DNA of 33,671 nucleotides from the NCBI GenBank assembly GCA_037447655.1, contig JBBHKE010001154.1:1-33671 (forward strand). Reading direction: 5' to 3'. Source of the stretch: Zygnema cylindricum. Taxonomy: Eukaryota; Streptophyta; Zygnematophyceae; Zygnematales; Zygnemataceae. A program made the translations under genes and the position numbers. This document shows, piece after piece, positions 10,170 through 22,445 of the stretch. The first letter of the stretch is position 1. Each line of letters starts with the position of its first letter. A model generated the notes under the pieces. It was not told the origin of the DNA. It did no database searches and saw nothing but the letters and a program-made list of their open reading frames with translations.

Positions 10170-10280
10170 TTAAATAGAATAATGAAAAAATTAGAATCAT
10201 TTACTCTATTTCATGTGATAGAGTCGAAATTTCGAGCGACAGAATTAGAGTAATTTACTCTAATTACGATTCGTGGTGTA
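10170..10280. mobile_element. MITE right end, family 2 subtype
   Basis: Ends in ATTACGATTCGTGGTGTA, a version of the family terminal repeat. It contains the near-perfect palindrome TTAGAGTAATTTACTCTAA just inside, a feature shared with the copy at 21663-21864. The left terminus is not clear. It abuts the next copy, which starts only a few bases later. Confidence 0.45.
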
Positions 10281-10283
10281 CTG

Positions 10284-10512
10284 TACACCGTGTATCGCAT
10301 TTAGTGTTAATAATTTTTTGGCCACTTAAAAAGTTAAAACATCTTTTCTATGCACATACATGTCGTATTGTGGATTTGACAGTTGCGATTGAAAGGTAAG
10401 GTTCCCAGCTTCCGATTGGCGCTCTAAAATTGAAAATTGGACAAGTGTGTACGGAGAAAATATGTTTGAAGTGGCAGAAAAAAAATTAACCCTAATAGCG
10501 ATTCACGGTGTA
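10284..10512. mobile_element. Palindromic MITE, family 2, intact ends
   Basis: About 229 bp, with terminal inverted repeats starting CACCGTGTATCGC and ending GCGATTCACGGTG, both flanked by TA. The inner arms (GCCACTT with GAAGTGGC, and ACATCTTTTC with its partner) also pair. This is the best-preserved copy for defining the ends. Confidence 0.82.
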
Positions 10513-10745
10513 CCTTTCCATTGGCGACTCGAATGACCATTGAACAAGTGTGCATGAATGGAATTAACTTTGGAATTTTAAACATTAAATCAAGACGAAT
10601 TGGTAAATGCATACTTTGTTTTGTATTCCTACAGGCGCAAACGTCAGCAGGTACACTACTAAACTGTACTAAAATGTCTTTTCCTGTACTTTAATTTCCT
10701 TTGTACTTTTCTTTACTTTACGGTGTACTGTAGTTTACAATATAT

Positions 10746-10930
10746 TACACCGTGTACCACTATTAGTGATTAATACTTCTTTCACCACATAAAAACATCA
10801 TTTCTCGTTACACACTTGTCGGATCATGGATCTGACGGGTGCGGTTGAAAGTTAAGATTCTCACCTTCCCATTGGCGGTCTCCTTGTGAAAATCGTACAT
10901 GTGTGTACGGGAAAAAGATGTTTTAAGCAT
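10746..10930. mobile_element. MITE, family 2, right end lost
   Basis: The left end ACACCGTGTACCACTATTAG and the inner segment with TTACACACTTGTCGGATCA match the other copies. The inner partner TGTGTACGGGAAAAAGATG follows, after which the match fades, so the right terminal repeat is missing or heavily changed. Confidence 0.6.
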
Positions 10931-11129
10931 AGTTCAAAAGTAGGTGAAAGTAGGCCCATACAATATGCCTATTGTATGTAAAACATACAATATGACCTTA
11001 AGACCCATATTGTATTGGTCGCAAAATGGAAAAAAATAGAAGCAGGGTTGATTTGCACATGGATTGATAGAGAAGTATACGTCATGTCTAAATTTTGAAA
11101 AACATTCGGACACAAAAAAGAGTTTCTGT

Positions 11130-11203
11130 GAGTTTTGAGGCATTATTTATTTAAATTGTCAGATTTGAGTTTTGAGGCATTATTTATTTAAATTGTCAGA
11201 TTT
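11130..11203. repeat. Exact 37-bp tandem duplication
   Basis: Positions 11130-11166 and 11167-11203 are identical (starting GAGTTTTGAGGCATTATTT). Perfect identity suggests a recent slippage or duplication event. Confidence 0.95.
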
Positions 11204-13031
11204 GAAAGATCAGAAGGTCGCTGATCAAAGTAGCGATCTTAAGAATATCACATGAAAAGCCCATAACACAACTTACGATAGGACTATCTGTCATATTAGC
11301 GTTTGCAATTTTGAATGCCACACTAAATAAAGCCTCAAAATTGACCAATCAACGTTGCCCGTCCGCGTTTTTTTTTTTTTCCGGGTTTTCTCTCCCGGGG
11401 AATGTCATCCTACGCCGTGTCAGTTCGCTACAAAAAATCGTCCGGCGGCGTGGGCTGTACTATGATCATACGTCAGATCCGTACATTCGTAAAAGAGTGT
11501 CCGCAACGCACACCTATACAGTATGCCTACTCTACGCGAGTTTAGTGCCAAGTTTTGTGCGCCTACCAAAGGCCTACCATAAAAACGCATACTTTTGAAC
11601 TATGGTTTTAAGTGGCGAAAAAATAAAGGAATTGATCATGGGAGTGACTCTTTCAGTATTTTGGTTGCGCACAGGCAATTACGTTATTTTGTCAAATATT
11701 ATACGTTTGAAGTACACAATGGTACAAGTAAAGTACTGTTGAGTCTAAATTTGACGGTCAATCGATTCAAGTGCTTGGACTTTCAAAATGTAGTAACAAC
11801 CGTTTAAACTTTCGTCGCGCTTGTAAACATCGACCGTCATAATAAAATCAATAATTCACACGGCCGGCGAAGGTTTACGCTAGCAAAACTGCGGCAACCG
11901 CATGTAAATGAAAGTGTTGCATATAGTCATTTTTTGTCGTTTTTGACTTTAAGCGAGCTCCACTCTGAGAGCCTATATAGGCTTTTAACTTACGATAACC
12001 TTCCATCAGGCAAAAAATGGGGTTGTTTACTTGAGAAAGTACCTTTCCGTACCAAGCCGCACTGTTTTTTTTTTTTTTTTTTTACAAAATATGTTTAAGA
12101 GAAATTCGTTAAGATTCTCCAAACTTTTTGGCGAAAACTTCAACCTCCGATTTCAAATTTTCGAGGCAAACGCCCCTTCTATCCAGTGTCTGGCTAGTCT
12201 CCTCCAACTGTTTTCTACTTGTAACTCTATTGGTCCACTTGTAAAAGTCATAGTCCATCCACGACAGACGTGAAGTTATAAAATTGCATGTGGCAAATGG
12301 CGTGTACCTTTGGACATCAAAGCCACCCTGTTCGACGACAAAATCTTGGTTGTAGGACATCCTATCACGCCTACCTAGTACAGCGATAATACATGAACGT
12401 ACAAATGGTACATTCATGGACATGTGTACAAATTTTCATTCTGCAACAGTTTTCGTGGCCGTTGGTACGACGTCAAATACAAAAACGCTCAGATTGTACA
12501 TTAGCGTGACGCTACTAGATATTTTAATCGGCGTCCGCCTGTATAGATACACAGTTGCAATTTTGTCCTTTTCAAAACATTCATAATTCACGGGCGGCTA
12601 AACAAGATCCTACGTGGTACTAATCGCAATCTAACACGTAAACAATTTTTGCTCCACTGTCACGACCTGATGGAAAGGTGTTACAAATATTACTACCAGT
12701 AAACGTGACCGTACGATTACTAGGAACGCCCGATGGAAGGCTAACCTTAGCCGCAAAATTAAATTTTAATCGCGAATCGTTACATTGAACTTATAAGGCA
12801 CTTCCCCATATGCTAAAATTACAGTTATTTTGTGTCATTTTCCTCTATAACTTGGAAAATAACGAAAAAAATTGCAGCCGTACCAAAAAGTTGAAATTAC
12901 CGCCTTACAATTTGCGTTACCTTAAAACTTTATATGTACTCCAGTTTGTCGTCTAACGCGATGGGGTTTGTTGTCTAGCGTGTTCCGACCCACTTTCGTG
13001 TCCTTTCAGCTCATCTTCAAACTTTATTTAT

Positions 13032-13051
13032 AATCACCTCGCGAGGTGATT
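13032..13051. other. 20-bp perfect palindrome
   Basis: AATCACCTCGCGAGGTGATT is its own reverse complement with no spacer. It could be a dimer-binding site or a cruciform-prone spot. No gene sits next to it, so the role is unknown. Confidence 0.8.
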
Positions 13052-14371
13052 TTAAATATAGTTCCATGAGGTGAGCGAATAGGCAGATGCTGTCGCACGT
13101 GTCGGAAGTTTTTAACAATTTTTGTGCGCGGAGTACCAAAAAAAATACCCACTGCACGTGTCCGTGCGTGACTTTTTCCTTGCGCTTATTTCCGTACAAG
13201 GTTCGTGGAGGGGTCTCGACCAACGGACGCCATTTCGCAAAAGCGAAGTCTGTGAAGGCGCCTCTCTCCCTCTCCCTTTGCCACTACCGCGTCTATTTCA
13301 CAATTCTTACAACAAAAAACGTCTATAATGGTATCAAATGAAGGATATCTAAAAACCATAGATATCTAGTGCGCATAATACGCACAAAACGAACGCGCGA
13401 ATACTACACACGATACACATTAAACGATGAAAAAAATGTTATTAAATGCATACGTGACTATGTAGCAGTACTACAAACATTTCAACCACATATTCCACAC
13501 ATTGGAAAATACACATCCACATTGGAAATCACTCACATAAGGATAAACTTTAAATTAGAAGAAGCTTTTGTCCACATAACATTAGCTCGGTCGCTTGCCC
13601 TCGTGGCTCAACCCTTCTTTTAAATTTTTTTCCTCTACTCTCCACTGTTAAATAATTCTATCTCTTAACTACTAAAACACTACTTGGTTAGTAAGAGATT
13701 TCAATGGCAAAATGCCACTTCTCCAATTTGGTTTTAATAGCTCGAAATAAGATCAGTCGGAATTTTCACAAACTTTCCCAAAGGAAAAGATGTTTACTTT
13801 CCTCTTACACTTCACTATTTATCCATCATTGCCCTGGACTCGCTAAGCCAGAGTCAACGCTCCGTTGAACATGTTTTACCTGGGCCAATCATTGATCAGC
13901 AAGGACTCAAACTGACTAATGCAAAAACGTGCGAAATCTCTTATTTACTACGTAGCATTTATAACCAATCAAACGCTACGTTTCACTGCGTAACATTTAC
14001 GTGCAAAAGTGCGCGCCAAACGAAACGCGACTTCGCACGAACGTGCGTCACAAATTTCGAGCGCGAAACTTCCAACGAAATTTTATAAACTGAAAGTGAC
14101 GTTTAGTACTAAAAATTGTACGAAACGAACCATTGTGCGTACCAAAAGAAATATTGATTTCGTTTAGTACTTTATAAACGCACGGCTTAAATTCCGTGGA
14201 TAGTTTGACCCTTAACCCGTAACATTGAACACCCAATCGTTATTTTGACCTCGCGCTGTCGCCTAAATACACCAATCACTATATCTTTTAAAATACGACC
14301 GCAATTCGTGTGATTCTTTCGCGGGCGTCTATCAAATTTAAAACTCTACTTTCGTAATACTTAAATACCCA

Positions 14372-14873
14372 TGTACGAACAAGTTCGATCCACTATTACT
14401 GTTACACTGTGCGAAAAAAACCTTGAGACCCGGGGTCCGGGTAGCCCTCCCCCAAGCCTTCTCGTTTCCTTTCACCGTCAATGAGTATCAGTGGTCTTCA
14501 ACGAGCGCAAGTCGCGGCCTTTCTACGGCGGAGCACGGTGGCGGATGACCGGCGGGGCCTCCCAAATCTTCCACCAAGGGATCCAATCTACATCCACGAT
14601 CTTCGAGGGTGTGGAGTTTAGCTTTTTAGGGTTGTGTAGTTTTCCCCTTTGTTTGGTGCCATCTTTAGTAAATTTGCTTAGTTTTGGCACTTGTTTTAGT
14701 TAGATTTGGTGTCTTCACATGTTTTCTTTACCTTAGTTTCCTTTGGCTATTATTTAGCATTAAGCGTCTATTTCCTCTTTTTGAACCCCTTTGTACCTTG
14801 ATGGATTTTTCCATCGCACTTTTGAATAAAGTCTTTTCGTTGGTCTTTTTGTGGTCGATCCGTTGTACGAACA
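14372..14873. mobile_element. Possible insertion with 10-bp direct repeats
   Basis: TGTACGAACA occurs at 14372-14381 and 14864-14873, bracketing about 482 bp. The enclosed DNA is more GC-rich at its left end and T-rich at its right, with GAATAAAG at about 14824-14831 that resembles an LTR or retrocopy polyadenylation region. No primer-binding site, second LTR or protein was found. It could be a solo-LTR-like scrap, a retrocopy or chance. Confidence 0.25.
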
Positions 14874-15300
14874 CCAACATCTTCCGTCGTTCACTATCGA
14901 AGGACACACCTCTTGTATTTTAGATTCCGTAAAGATATATAAGAAATACGTACGAATAGTTATTGATGGGACATCAGTCGGGAATAACAGGAAATTGAAG
15001 GAGAAAATACTGCAGCTTACGCAATAGGCACGCTAACAGTTTTTGCGTACTAAAATCGTATATATATTTTTAGTGCGACTTTTGTAATGAAGTTCGATCT
15101 AAAAACATATCATATCGCCTCATTTTCCGCACTCTGGAAACATGGTTTCCCCACTTTCCCGCCTCTCATTCCGCGCCAGTTTTCAAACTTGGCAGTTTGC
15201 GCCAAATATTCACCTATTCACCTATTTCTTCCTTTCTAAATTTCTCTGGGTGTCTGAGCTTTGTGGAAACGCCGCTGTCGCAGGCTTCCTATGACCAAAA

Positions 15301-18300
15301 ATGCGTTTTCCAAGTGGAATACTTTTTTATTCCATGAACATGCAAGTTTCCAGCGTTCGTGCAGAGCTTTGGTACAAAACGTTTGTTCTTACTGCTAGGC
15401 AATTTGCAAGAAACAAAAAGTAAAGGATGGCCAGTGGAAAGCTGCCCCTTTTCCGAAATTCTGGCTGGGCACGGAGGGTTCCATTGCGGACAAGTAATAA
15501 ACGAGTACAACCTCCTTTAGAACGTTTTTTTGACTGTGACAGGTGAGGCTTCATGCTATTTCTTTTTTGTTTTTGTTCTTTTATTTCACAAGCTCGTGTA
15601 AGGTGTGCAAGCAGAAAAAAAGAGTCAAACTTTTGCAATTTTTACCCATTAGTGGGAGAGTTATGGTACATCTTTTCTTAGGTGGATAGAAAGGGATTAT
15701 AAGAGATGTTGAAGGCTTTTTACTTTGGTACTTGCTTGTGCGAGTCAAATGTTTTTTCTAATGAGGAATGAAAATCAAACAACCCGTTCAGTTTAAAATG
15801 GAGGCAAAACTGTGAATAATTTTTTTATACAGGAAAAATACATCTGAGCAACGCTTGGATGCTAATGAAGATGAAGATGTCAACATAGTACAGAAAACCA
15901 AGGAGGAGGATGATAAGGAGGAGAAGGAGACTTCTCGACGTGGTGGATATCATGGTGTGGATCCCTCAAGGGAGACAGTGGTGGATTGCAACTGCCCAAG
16001 TGAGAGGACAAGGCGCTTCTATCCTATCGGATCTCTCGACCATGGAAAGCATACAAGACAAATTACATGCGGGGTTGCTGGTTGTATAAATAAGAAACGG
16101 ATGTCGAGTATCGCAAATTGGCCTGAGGAGAATGAAGAGGCAGTTCCAAGCTTGTGCACATCACCAAGTGGAGAGAAAACTGGTCAGGAGAAGGAGGTAC
16201 AGCAGTCAGCTGTAGGGAATGGATCACCTGGTTTGTCCAGAAGAGGTCCATCACAGAAATTATTTCAATCTTCACCTGAGATGATGAGTCCTTGTAGGGT
16301 AGCTGTGACAAGCTCACCAGTCGGTGTGACAGATAACGAGGATGATGCCGCCATGGATGGTGGTGATGGCGACATCAGCCGACGTGGTGATGGTGACGTT
16401 ACCGGAAATGGTGATAGTGAAGTCACCCGAAGTGGTGCTGGTAATGACACACGACGTGGTGATGGTGGCGAGGTTGTACCGGACTCAGAGGAGGAAAGCG
16501 AACAGGAGAGTGAAGATCCTGTAAGTTGTTGAATGACATGGACAAGATTTGGGAGACTAATTCTTTTTATAGTGTAATCATATGACCTCTATAACTGGCG
16601 TTACTGGCGAGTAATTGTAGTAACACCAGTTGTAGCGCTAATTTAACTACCCTATTGAAGATATTTGCCCCTTTTCTGATCTAAACACAGCTGCCGGTTA
16701 GTGAACTGCTGCTGTTTTTCTGCTGTTTTTTCACTTTTATTGATTGAGTCACTCTCTAGTGTAATTGACACACTCTACCTTTGAATGAATCTTTTTTAGT
16801 GGTTTTGAGGTGGTTTTGAACTTTTCTATTGGTCATTGTATCAATAAATTTCGATAAGTCTATCACGGTCTTCTGTTTCTGGCAATCATGTATTTGTTTT
16901 TTTAAATTGCATTCATGCGTATAATAGGTAAAACGTTGCGAATGAAAGGTAGTGAAATTTTGTGCTTGTGGTTGTTTACCAAGCATAACGGTTTCGTCAT
17001 TATGCTACCAGGTGTTTCCTAATGACGAAGGTTTATGGTTATTCTAATATATAGTGTCATTAGGGTTGATAGAGCTTGCCATAATATGTTACCTCCTACA
17101 AGAACCTCAGAAGCTGCGCTCATGGAAACTTCACTCAAAAGATTGGGTTTTTCTTTGTTTCCTGCTGTTTGGCTTTCTGATGTTCCGTTCTAATGGAGAT
17201 GAAATTCATGCTCTATGTTTCAACAGGAGTGGCTCGTTATTTTTGAATAATGCGAATCTTGTATGTATGTATCTTGTTTATGTCTTGTGCAACATGTATC
17301 TCGCTGTTCTATACTTGGTGCTTAAAGATAATGTATGTTGCTGATGTTATTTTCACAGAAACTCTTTGTCAATAGAATGTCGAAAAGAAGTACCGTTGGT
17401 GCCCCAAGCTATCTTCCAGCAATCTCCAATACACTACCGATCTTGGCTGAGTCAGGAATTGCACTTCAGCACTTTCAGCCAAGCCCTCCAGTTAAATCTT
17501 GTTCAGAACTACCAAATAGTCCAGCCAAACAATCTACAGAGAGAGGTTTTTCGCATGTTGAAAAAAGCTATGGAATGGCAAAATTGGATTCAGGAATTAC
17601 CTGTCAGAGCGCCTCGAAGAACCTTTTGGATACGACAGTTTTTACTACAGGAACTCAAAAATGTCCTACAAAGCCAGTATTTCCTGTGGAACCAGTCCAG
17701 GAGTTTCCTGACAGGAGTAAATTTTTAACCTCTCCTACTCTTCCGCCTGGTGAAGCTAGTGCCTCTGAAACTCTTGCACGCAGTTCTTCCTTTGATTTAT
17801 GCCCAGATTCACCTGTTGGGGATTTTGAACCCCCTTCTTTTTCCCTTGGCCTAGATAAACCAGCTTCAGGCTTTTCTCGACCAGTCGCAGAGGCAAAGAA
17901 AGATAAGATGTTTGATGGGACAAGACATCAACATAACACATCTAAGTATTCCACTCCGAAAAAAATTGGTCCCATGAGATCTCAAGTTTGTGGTATAAAA
18001 GAGATGGAAGCTCCTGAAAGAGGGGAACCTACCAAAAACCTGTTTTCTAGCACAGTTCAAGAACCCTTTATTGTTGATAGCGGAGAGTTCAATGAAGACG
18101 AATTAACACCTATTACTCACCGAAATATTCGAGGTCAGCAATTTGAGGAAACAGAGCCACGAGCAGGAATCCCAGTGAAGCAAAAATATCAAAGTCATTC
18201 GAACAAACCCATGTTGTACCAGGATGGCGAGCAGGTGAGGTTTTCAACCACTTTGGGAAATGAGCAGGTTGTCAAAAACAGAATGAAGAATAAAAAGGAA

Positions 18301-21300
18301 GAAGAAAACAAGGATTCCTTTAATTTGCGAGTTTCTTTGCGATCGCAGGTTGTTGGACATGGTGGTGAAAAAGAGCTGTTATCAACTGCATCCCATCCTA
18401 GTGTAGGAAGGAGGTTACCGTTTAATGGGTCACCAACTAAAGAATGTTTGGAGGGCATCAAATCTGATCAGCATGCAACATTAAACACCAACTCTAAGTT
18501 TACATTCAGCGATGATGATTCCGACGATCGTGAGCTTTTGATGTTTAATGTTAATGGTAGTCCTGGAGTCCGTATTTCTGGGAAGAAACCCTCATGTGGT
18601 ACAGATTTTGGCTCGAAAAGGGATATTTCTTTAAGTACGGATGCTGTGACATGTAGATCAGCACACTCAAGTTTTAACAGTCTCTCACCGAAAAAGTCGC
18701 CACACCCTACAGTGATGCTGACTTTGGAGAGTGATGAGGAAGAGACAGAAATGCATCTTCCAAGGAAGAGGTTGAAACGGTTACAACGTAAATCTGAAGC
18801 TGCAAATCTGCCGAGCCCAGTTGATGTTTTGCGTGACAAGCCCTCTTCGAAGGAGGAGAGAGGAGCTCCTACCACTCCAAGTACCAGCAAGCAGTATGAT
18901 TGTGGGAGTCCCATTCCAAAGGCTGTGGGACCAGAACGGCCTGGAGGTGTGAAAGAGGCTCGGGCACCACCAATGGCTACAGGAGCTGATGCAGGAGATG
19001 TACATGATGAGATCGAGACATTCTCATCTGAATCCTCGGAAGAGGAGTTATTTGGTAGGCATTCTCTCTCCAGTCTGTTCTATCTTAAACAAGTCATATA
19101 GAAAAAAGTGATTGATTTTCTATGCTGTCCCTTTTGATGGCATGCCAGAGTTAATTGCAGGAAAGACATCTTACCATCATATCTTTGCTCTCAACTCACC
19201 TCTCTCCTCGCTCCTCTTTCCCCTCACATCTTTCCTCCGTCCTCTGATGTCTCCTCTTTCCTCACTCTCTCCTCTCCACACTCCCCTCTTCTCTGCTCTC
19301 TCCTTTCTCCTCTCTCCTCTCTCTGCTCTTCTCTCTCTGCTCTATGGGCTGTTGGTGAAGACATTTTATGGCCAAGAAAACACATACAAAGAAGAGTCTA
19401 TTCTTAGGACAAGAAAAGCCATGCAAATATGGGCAATAATTTTCTGCTACTAATGATGGCTTACTCAATTCTTGCAAAAGCCTGATATGGTTACTTTGTG
19501 TTTCACATCCTGAGCCAGCATTTAGACGGACTCGTTCGAAAACCAAGGCATCAAACTTGAGGAAAGATCAGCCGAAGTCCAGTGAACAAACTCTACTTAA
19601 TGAACCTTGTGAAAGCAGTTTTCAACATGGAAGTGTTGCAAGCTTTTCAAGACAATGTGAAGGAGAAGGGGGGGAAGGTGGATCCAATGAGTTTGAACAA
19701 GGCAAAAATGATCATATTCATGAAAGTCGAGGTTGGGATCACCAGCCGCGCAGGTTGTCCCCTTTGTTTAAAGTCTGTGAAGAAAGATCATATGGTAGGG
19801 TTTTTGAGGAAGAAGGACATCGTTGGTCAGATCCAGTTCCTGGCAATGTTGCTCCAGCAAATGGAAGGCAATCAAGTTTGACCATGAGTCGTGGAAAACG
19901 TCAATGTATGGAAACTCGAGAAACCTCTCGTGGCAAGCCAGGGGTTAGTTGTGGAGATATCCCCACAATCCACCTGGACAGTGATGAAACCGAGACTGAT
20001 GGAGAACCCCCGGGAAGGACGACACCTTTTTCTGAGAGGGAAAGATGGGATTGTAGAATGGATGACAGGCATCCTGACAGAGGTAGAGAAAGAGTGGAAG
20101 AGTTGCTTCGGTTACGACTGCCACATTTTCGGTCTGTGGCCCAACTGGAGAAAGAAGGTGGAGGAGGTGGAGAACCAGTATATATTGATTACAGGTATTG
20201 TTGAAATCTCAACTCTAGGCAATTCTTGTGTAGGTGTGCGTTTGAAAACAATAATACTCTCTGCCCATTCATTTGGGAATGATAATAATGTTCATGAATT
20301 GCTTATAATGTGTAAGCAGATAACCTGCGAGCTCTTCTTACATTATGTAAGCAGGCATATTAAATCTTATGTGGCTGAAACAAAGCATGTGGAACAGTGG
20401 TGAGGTATCCAAAGCTTGAAGTAACAGAATGAAGAATGAAAAGCTATCGAGTTGTTTGGTCCAGGAATCAATTTGGCCCAGGAAAAGACCATAGAAATCA
20501 GACAGCAGGCCTATCAAGTGCTTCTGCAGAGAGGGAGGAGAGGGAGGAGCAACCGCAGTCCAAAAAGAGGGGGCGTGGGAAGTCAAAGGTCGAAAGCAGT
20601 ACAGCCGGATTGACAGGGAAGTGGATCTTTGAAGATGGCCAAAGGGTGCGGTTTCTCACTTTTAAAAGTCGTCTGCGATTATTTTTGCCTCCATTATCTT
20701 TGATTATCTTTGCCTCGATTATTTTCAATTATTATTCTAGTTTGGTGCATCACGAATTTCAACCCCTGGACATGAAATGTGCTTCTGTGTTTTGGGGGCT
20801 GCTCTAATGACATGTTTTTGTACCGGTTGAACATGGCTGGTTCAGATATACATTAACCTCAAAGGAAAAAAGTTTTTTGGGAGGATCGCCTATTTAGAAA
20901 GTTTGCGGGTGTGTTCCATTTCTTGTAATGACTTGTTTGTCGTTTTTCATTTGAGAACATGCATAATGGTTTGGAAACGTGTACTTAATAAGAACAGCCT
21001 TTGTATCTGACTCTTCTCACTTTAGATGACTCTTCTCTCTGAACCTTTCAATATGAAAAAACAGTTGCACAATGCTATAAATTTTGACATCTATTATAAC
21101 TAGATGTAGTTGTAACAACAAACAAAAAAACAAACAGTTATTCAGAAAGGCAGGGCAGGCAGGCAGGCAGGCAGTTAATCAGGGTTGATCAGGTTCTGTT
21201 TTCAGTTAATCATAGAAACTGAAAGCTTAAATTGGCCCAATCTTTGAACCTCAACAAAGTGCCTGAAGAAAGGTTAGATCATGTTAATCGTGCTTGCAAT

Positions 21301-21482
21301 TGATATTTGACGTGAGTTGCAATTTCTCGAGTTTTTATTGTAAACTTCCGAAATTAAGTTGCACAAGTGTCCCGGTTTTGGGTTTTTTTTTGTTTTTTTC
21401 GTGTTTGTGATTTTTGCAGGAAAATCCTAAGAGTAAAGGGAAGAAACGAAAGCCGAGCAGCAGGGGAAGAAAAAGGGCTTGA
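15301..21482 (+). CDS. Unrecognised large, disordered, probably nuclear protein (six-exon model)
   Basis: Six exons fit in phase: 15301-15419 (ends AA|GTAAAG), 15833-16520 (TATACAG|G to CCT|GTAAGT), 17359-19054 (TTTCACAG|A to TTTG|GTAGGC), 19519-20194 (GAGCCAG|C to ACAG|GTATTG), 20465-20645 (GGTCCAG|G to AGG|GTGCGG) and 21420-21482 (TTTTTGCAG|G to TGA). The product is about 1140 residues. An in-frame stop just before 15301 supports that start. Residues 92-124 hold Cys-X-Cys and Cys-X4-Cys pairs that might bind zinc. Five 8-residue Gly-Asp repeats close exon 2. Residues 721-731 (VMLTLESDEEE) and 982-991 (IPTIHLDSDE) look like SUMO-interacting motifs. The last exon is basic (KGKKRKPSSRGRKRA), a likely nuclear signal. 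Low complexity and many Ser/Lys/Glu residues suggest disorder. I cannot assign a family. The start of exon 5 has alternatives at 20435 and 20444; exon 1 is the least certain. Confidence 0.62.
16362..16475 (+). repeat. Coding 24-bp tandem repeat (8-residue units)
   Basis: Units start at 16362, 16386, 16410, 16434 and 16458 (the last partial), encoding GDGDISRR, GDGDVTGN, GDSEVTRS, GAGNDTRR and GDGGEV. The frame is kept and base changes are partly synonymous. This supports translation of exon 2 of the large plus-strand gene. Confidence 0.85.
19190..19345 (+). repeat. CT-rich intronic tract
   Basis: Dense CTCCTCT/TCTCC repeats on the plus strand inside intron 3 (19055-19518) of the large plus-strand gene, well before the acceptor at 19517-19518. 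Simple-sequence expansion; a splicing role is possible but unproven. Confidence 0.8.
21149..21174. repeat. GGCA microsatellite
   Basis: About six GGCA units, in the last intron of the large plus-strand gene. Confidence 0.9.
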
Positions 21483-21662
21483 TTGTCGTGCCAGCAAACA
21501 TGTATCTGTGTTCCAAAAATGTTTGAAAACTGTTTTAGGTGAGTTTGTAAGGATGAATTTGTATATCTTTTTTGTATGTGGCAAACCCTGTAAATCCCAC
21601 AAAACCCAAAACATTTGTGGTGCCCTCGCTGTTTTCTTGCAATGTTTGGTTCAAATGTTTCT

Positions 21663-21864
21663 TACACCACCCATCGCTATTTGAGTTAGTGAATTATTAG
21701 CGCCAACTTTTTATTTGAATTTAACTACACTAAATTATGTTTCGCAACGTGGCTTGTTATGGGCCACTTAACTGAATAATGTTATTAACACAAAACTATG
21801 GTTTTGGGTTAAAAAAAGCTCACTCGAATTAGAGTGATTAACTTGAATAGCGATGGACGGTATA
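21663..21864. mobile_element. MITE, family 2 subtype
   Basis: About 202 bp with imperfect terminal inverted repeats: TACACCACCCATCGCTATTT at the left, and a right end whose complement reads TATACCGTCCATCGCTATTC. The ends match the family core TACACCGTGAATCGCTATTA. The inside shares the ATTAGAGT motif with the fragment ending at 10280. No coding capacity. Confidence 0.65.
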
Positions 21865-22377
21865 CCATTTTTGGAAGAAGTCCACCTTAATTGCTAGTAG
21901 GTCGGGAACCACAACCAAGAAGATGGGAGGAATTCTTACCTTCAAATCACTTGTTTGTTATTTCAGTGATATATAGCATGGCCTGAACCCCTGAACCCTT
22001 TACTATATATTATCTTTTGTGATTTTTCATTAGTTGTTGGTAATCCTAGACCCAGAACTCTTAAAAGTTTTGCAGAATTTGCACCTCTCTTTTACTTTCT
22101 GATCCTATGATTCGTTTAAAATGAGTTAGACAGGTGTACTCTTTTTGGTCTTCTGGAAACTTTTGTCCAATAGCCTTTAAGAGTTTCATGTTTTTGAAAA
22201 ATTGATTCACTATGGGGTCCCGAGACGGATGTTAATTGGGAAAAAATGGATGGTATGGGAGTGTTAACTGCAGGGACAGATTTATTTTTTGTTGACCTTT
22301 GACCTACGTTTCCCTGTCGTTGGGTTCCTTGGAGATAACTGGGCGATAAGATGTTATTGAAAGAAAAAAATCGATAT

Positions 22378-22445
22378 TTTTGGAGTTTTTGAAGTTTTGA
22401 AAGCTTTCGAAGCTTTCAAAGGTTTCGAAGATTTCAAAGTTTTTG
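22378..22445. repeat. TTTCAAAG/TTTCGAAG motif cluster
   Basis: A run of short near-palindromes (GAAGTTTTGAAAGCTTTCGA, then CGAAGCTTTCAAAGG and so on) with a period of about 11-12 bp. Likely a degenerate simple repeat that can form hairpins. Confidence 0.6.

Larger units (their letters stand above)
8106..15300. other. Intergenic region between AP2/ERF gene and plus-strand gene
   Basis: No open frame above about 105 codons and no recognisable protein. After the telobox array come about 800 bp of AT/GC-mixed DNA without signals I can name. Then follow TIR element copy B (9138-9911), a run of palindromic MITEs (about 10170-10930), an exact tandem duplication (11130-11203), a T run (12064-12083), a 20-bp palindrome (13032-13051) and a possible insertion bounded by 10-bp direct repeats (14372-14873). 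The stretches 11204-13031 and 13052-14371 show nothing recognisable beyond small hairpins. Confidence 0.6.

Noticed and set aside
12109-12423. 104-codon minus-strand frame
   Set aside because: No domain, no splice-compatible neighbours and no codon pattern unlike surrounding noncoding DNA.
17054-17344. 96-codon frame with hydrophobic stretches
   Set aside because: Falls in intron 2 of the plus-strand gene between a good donor (16521) and acceptor (17357-17358) whose phases agree.
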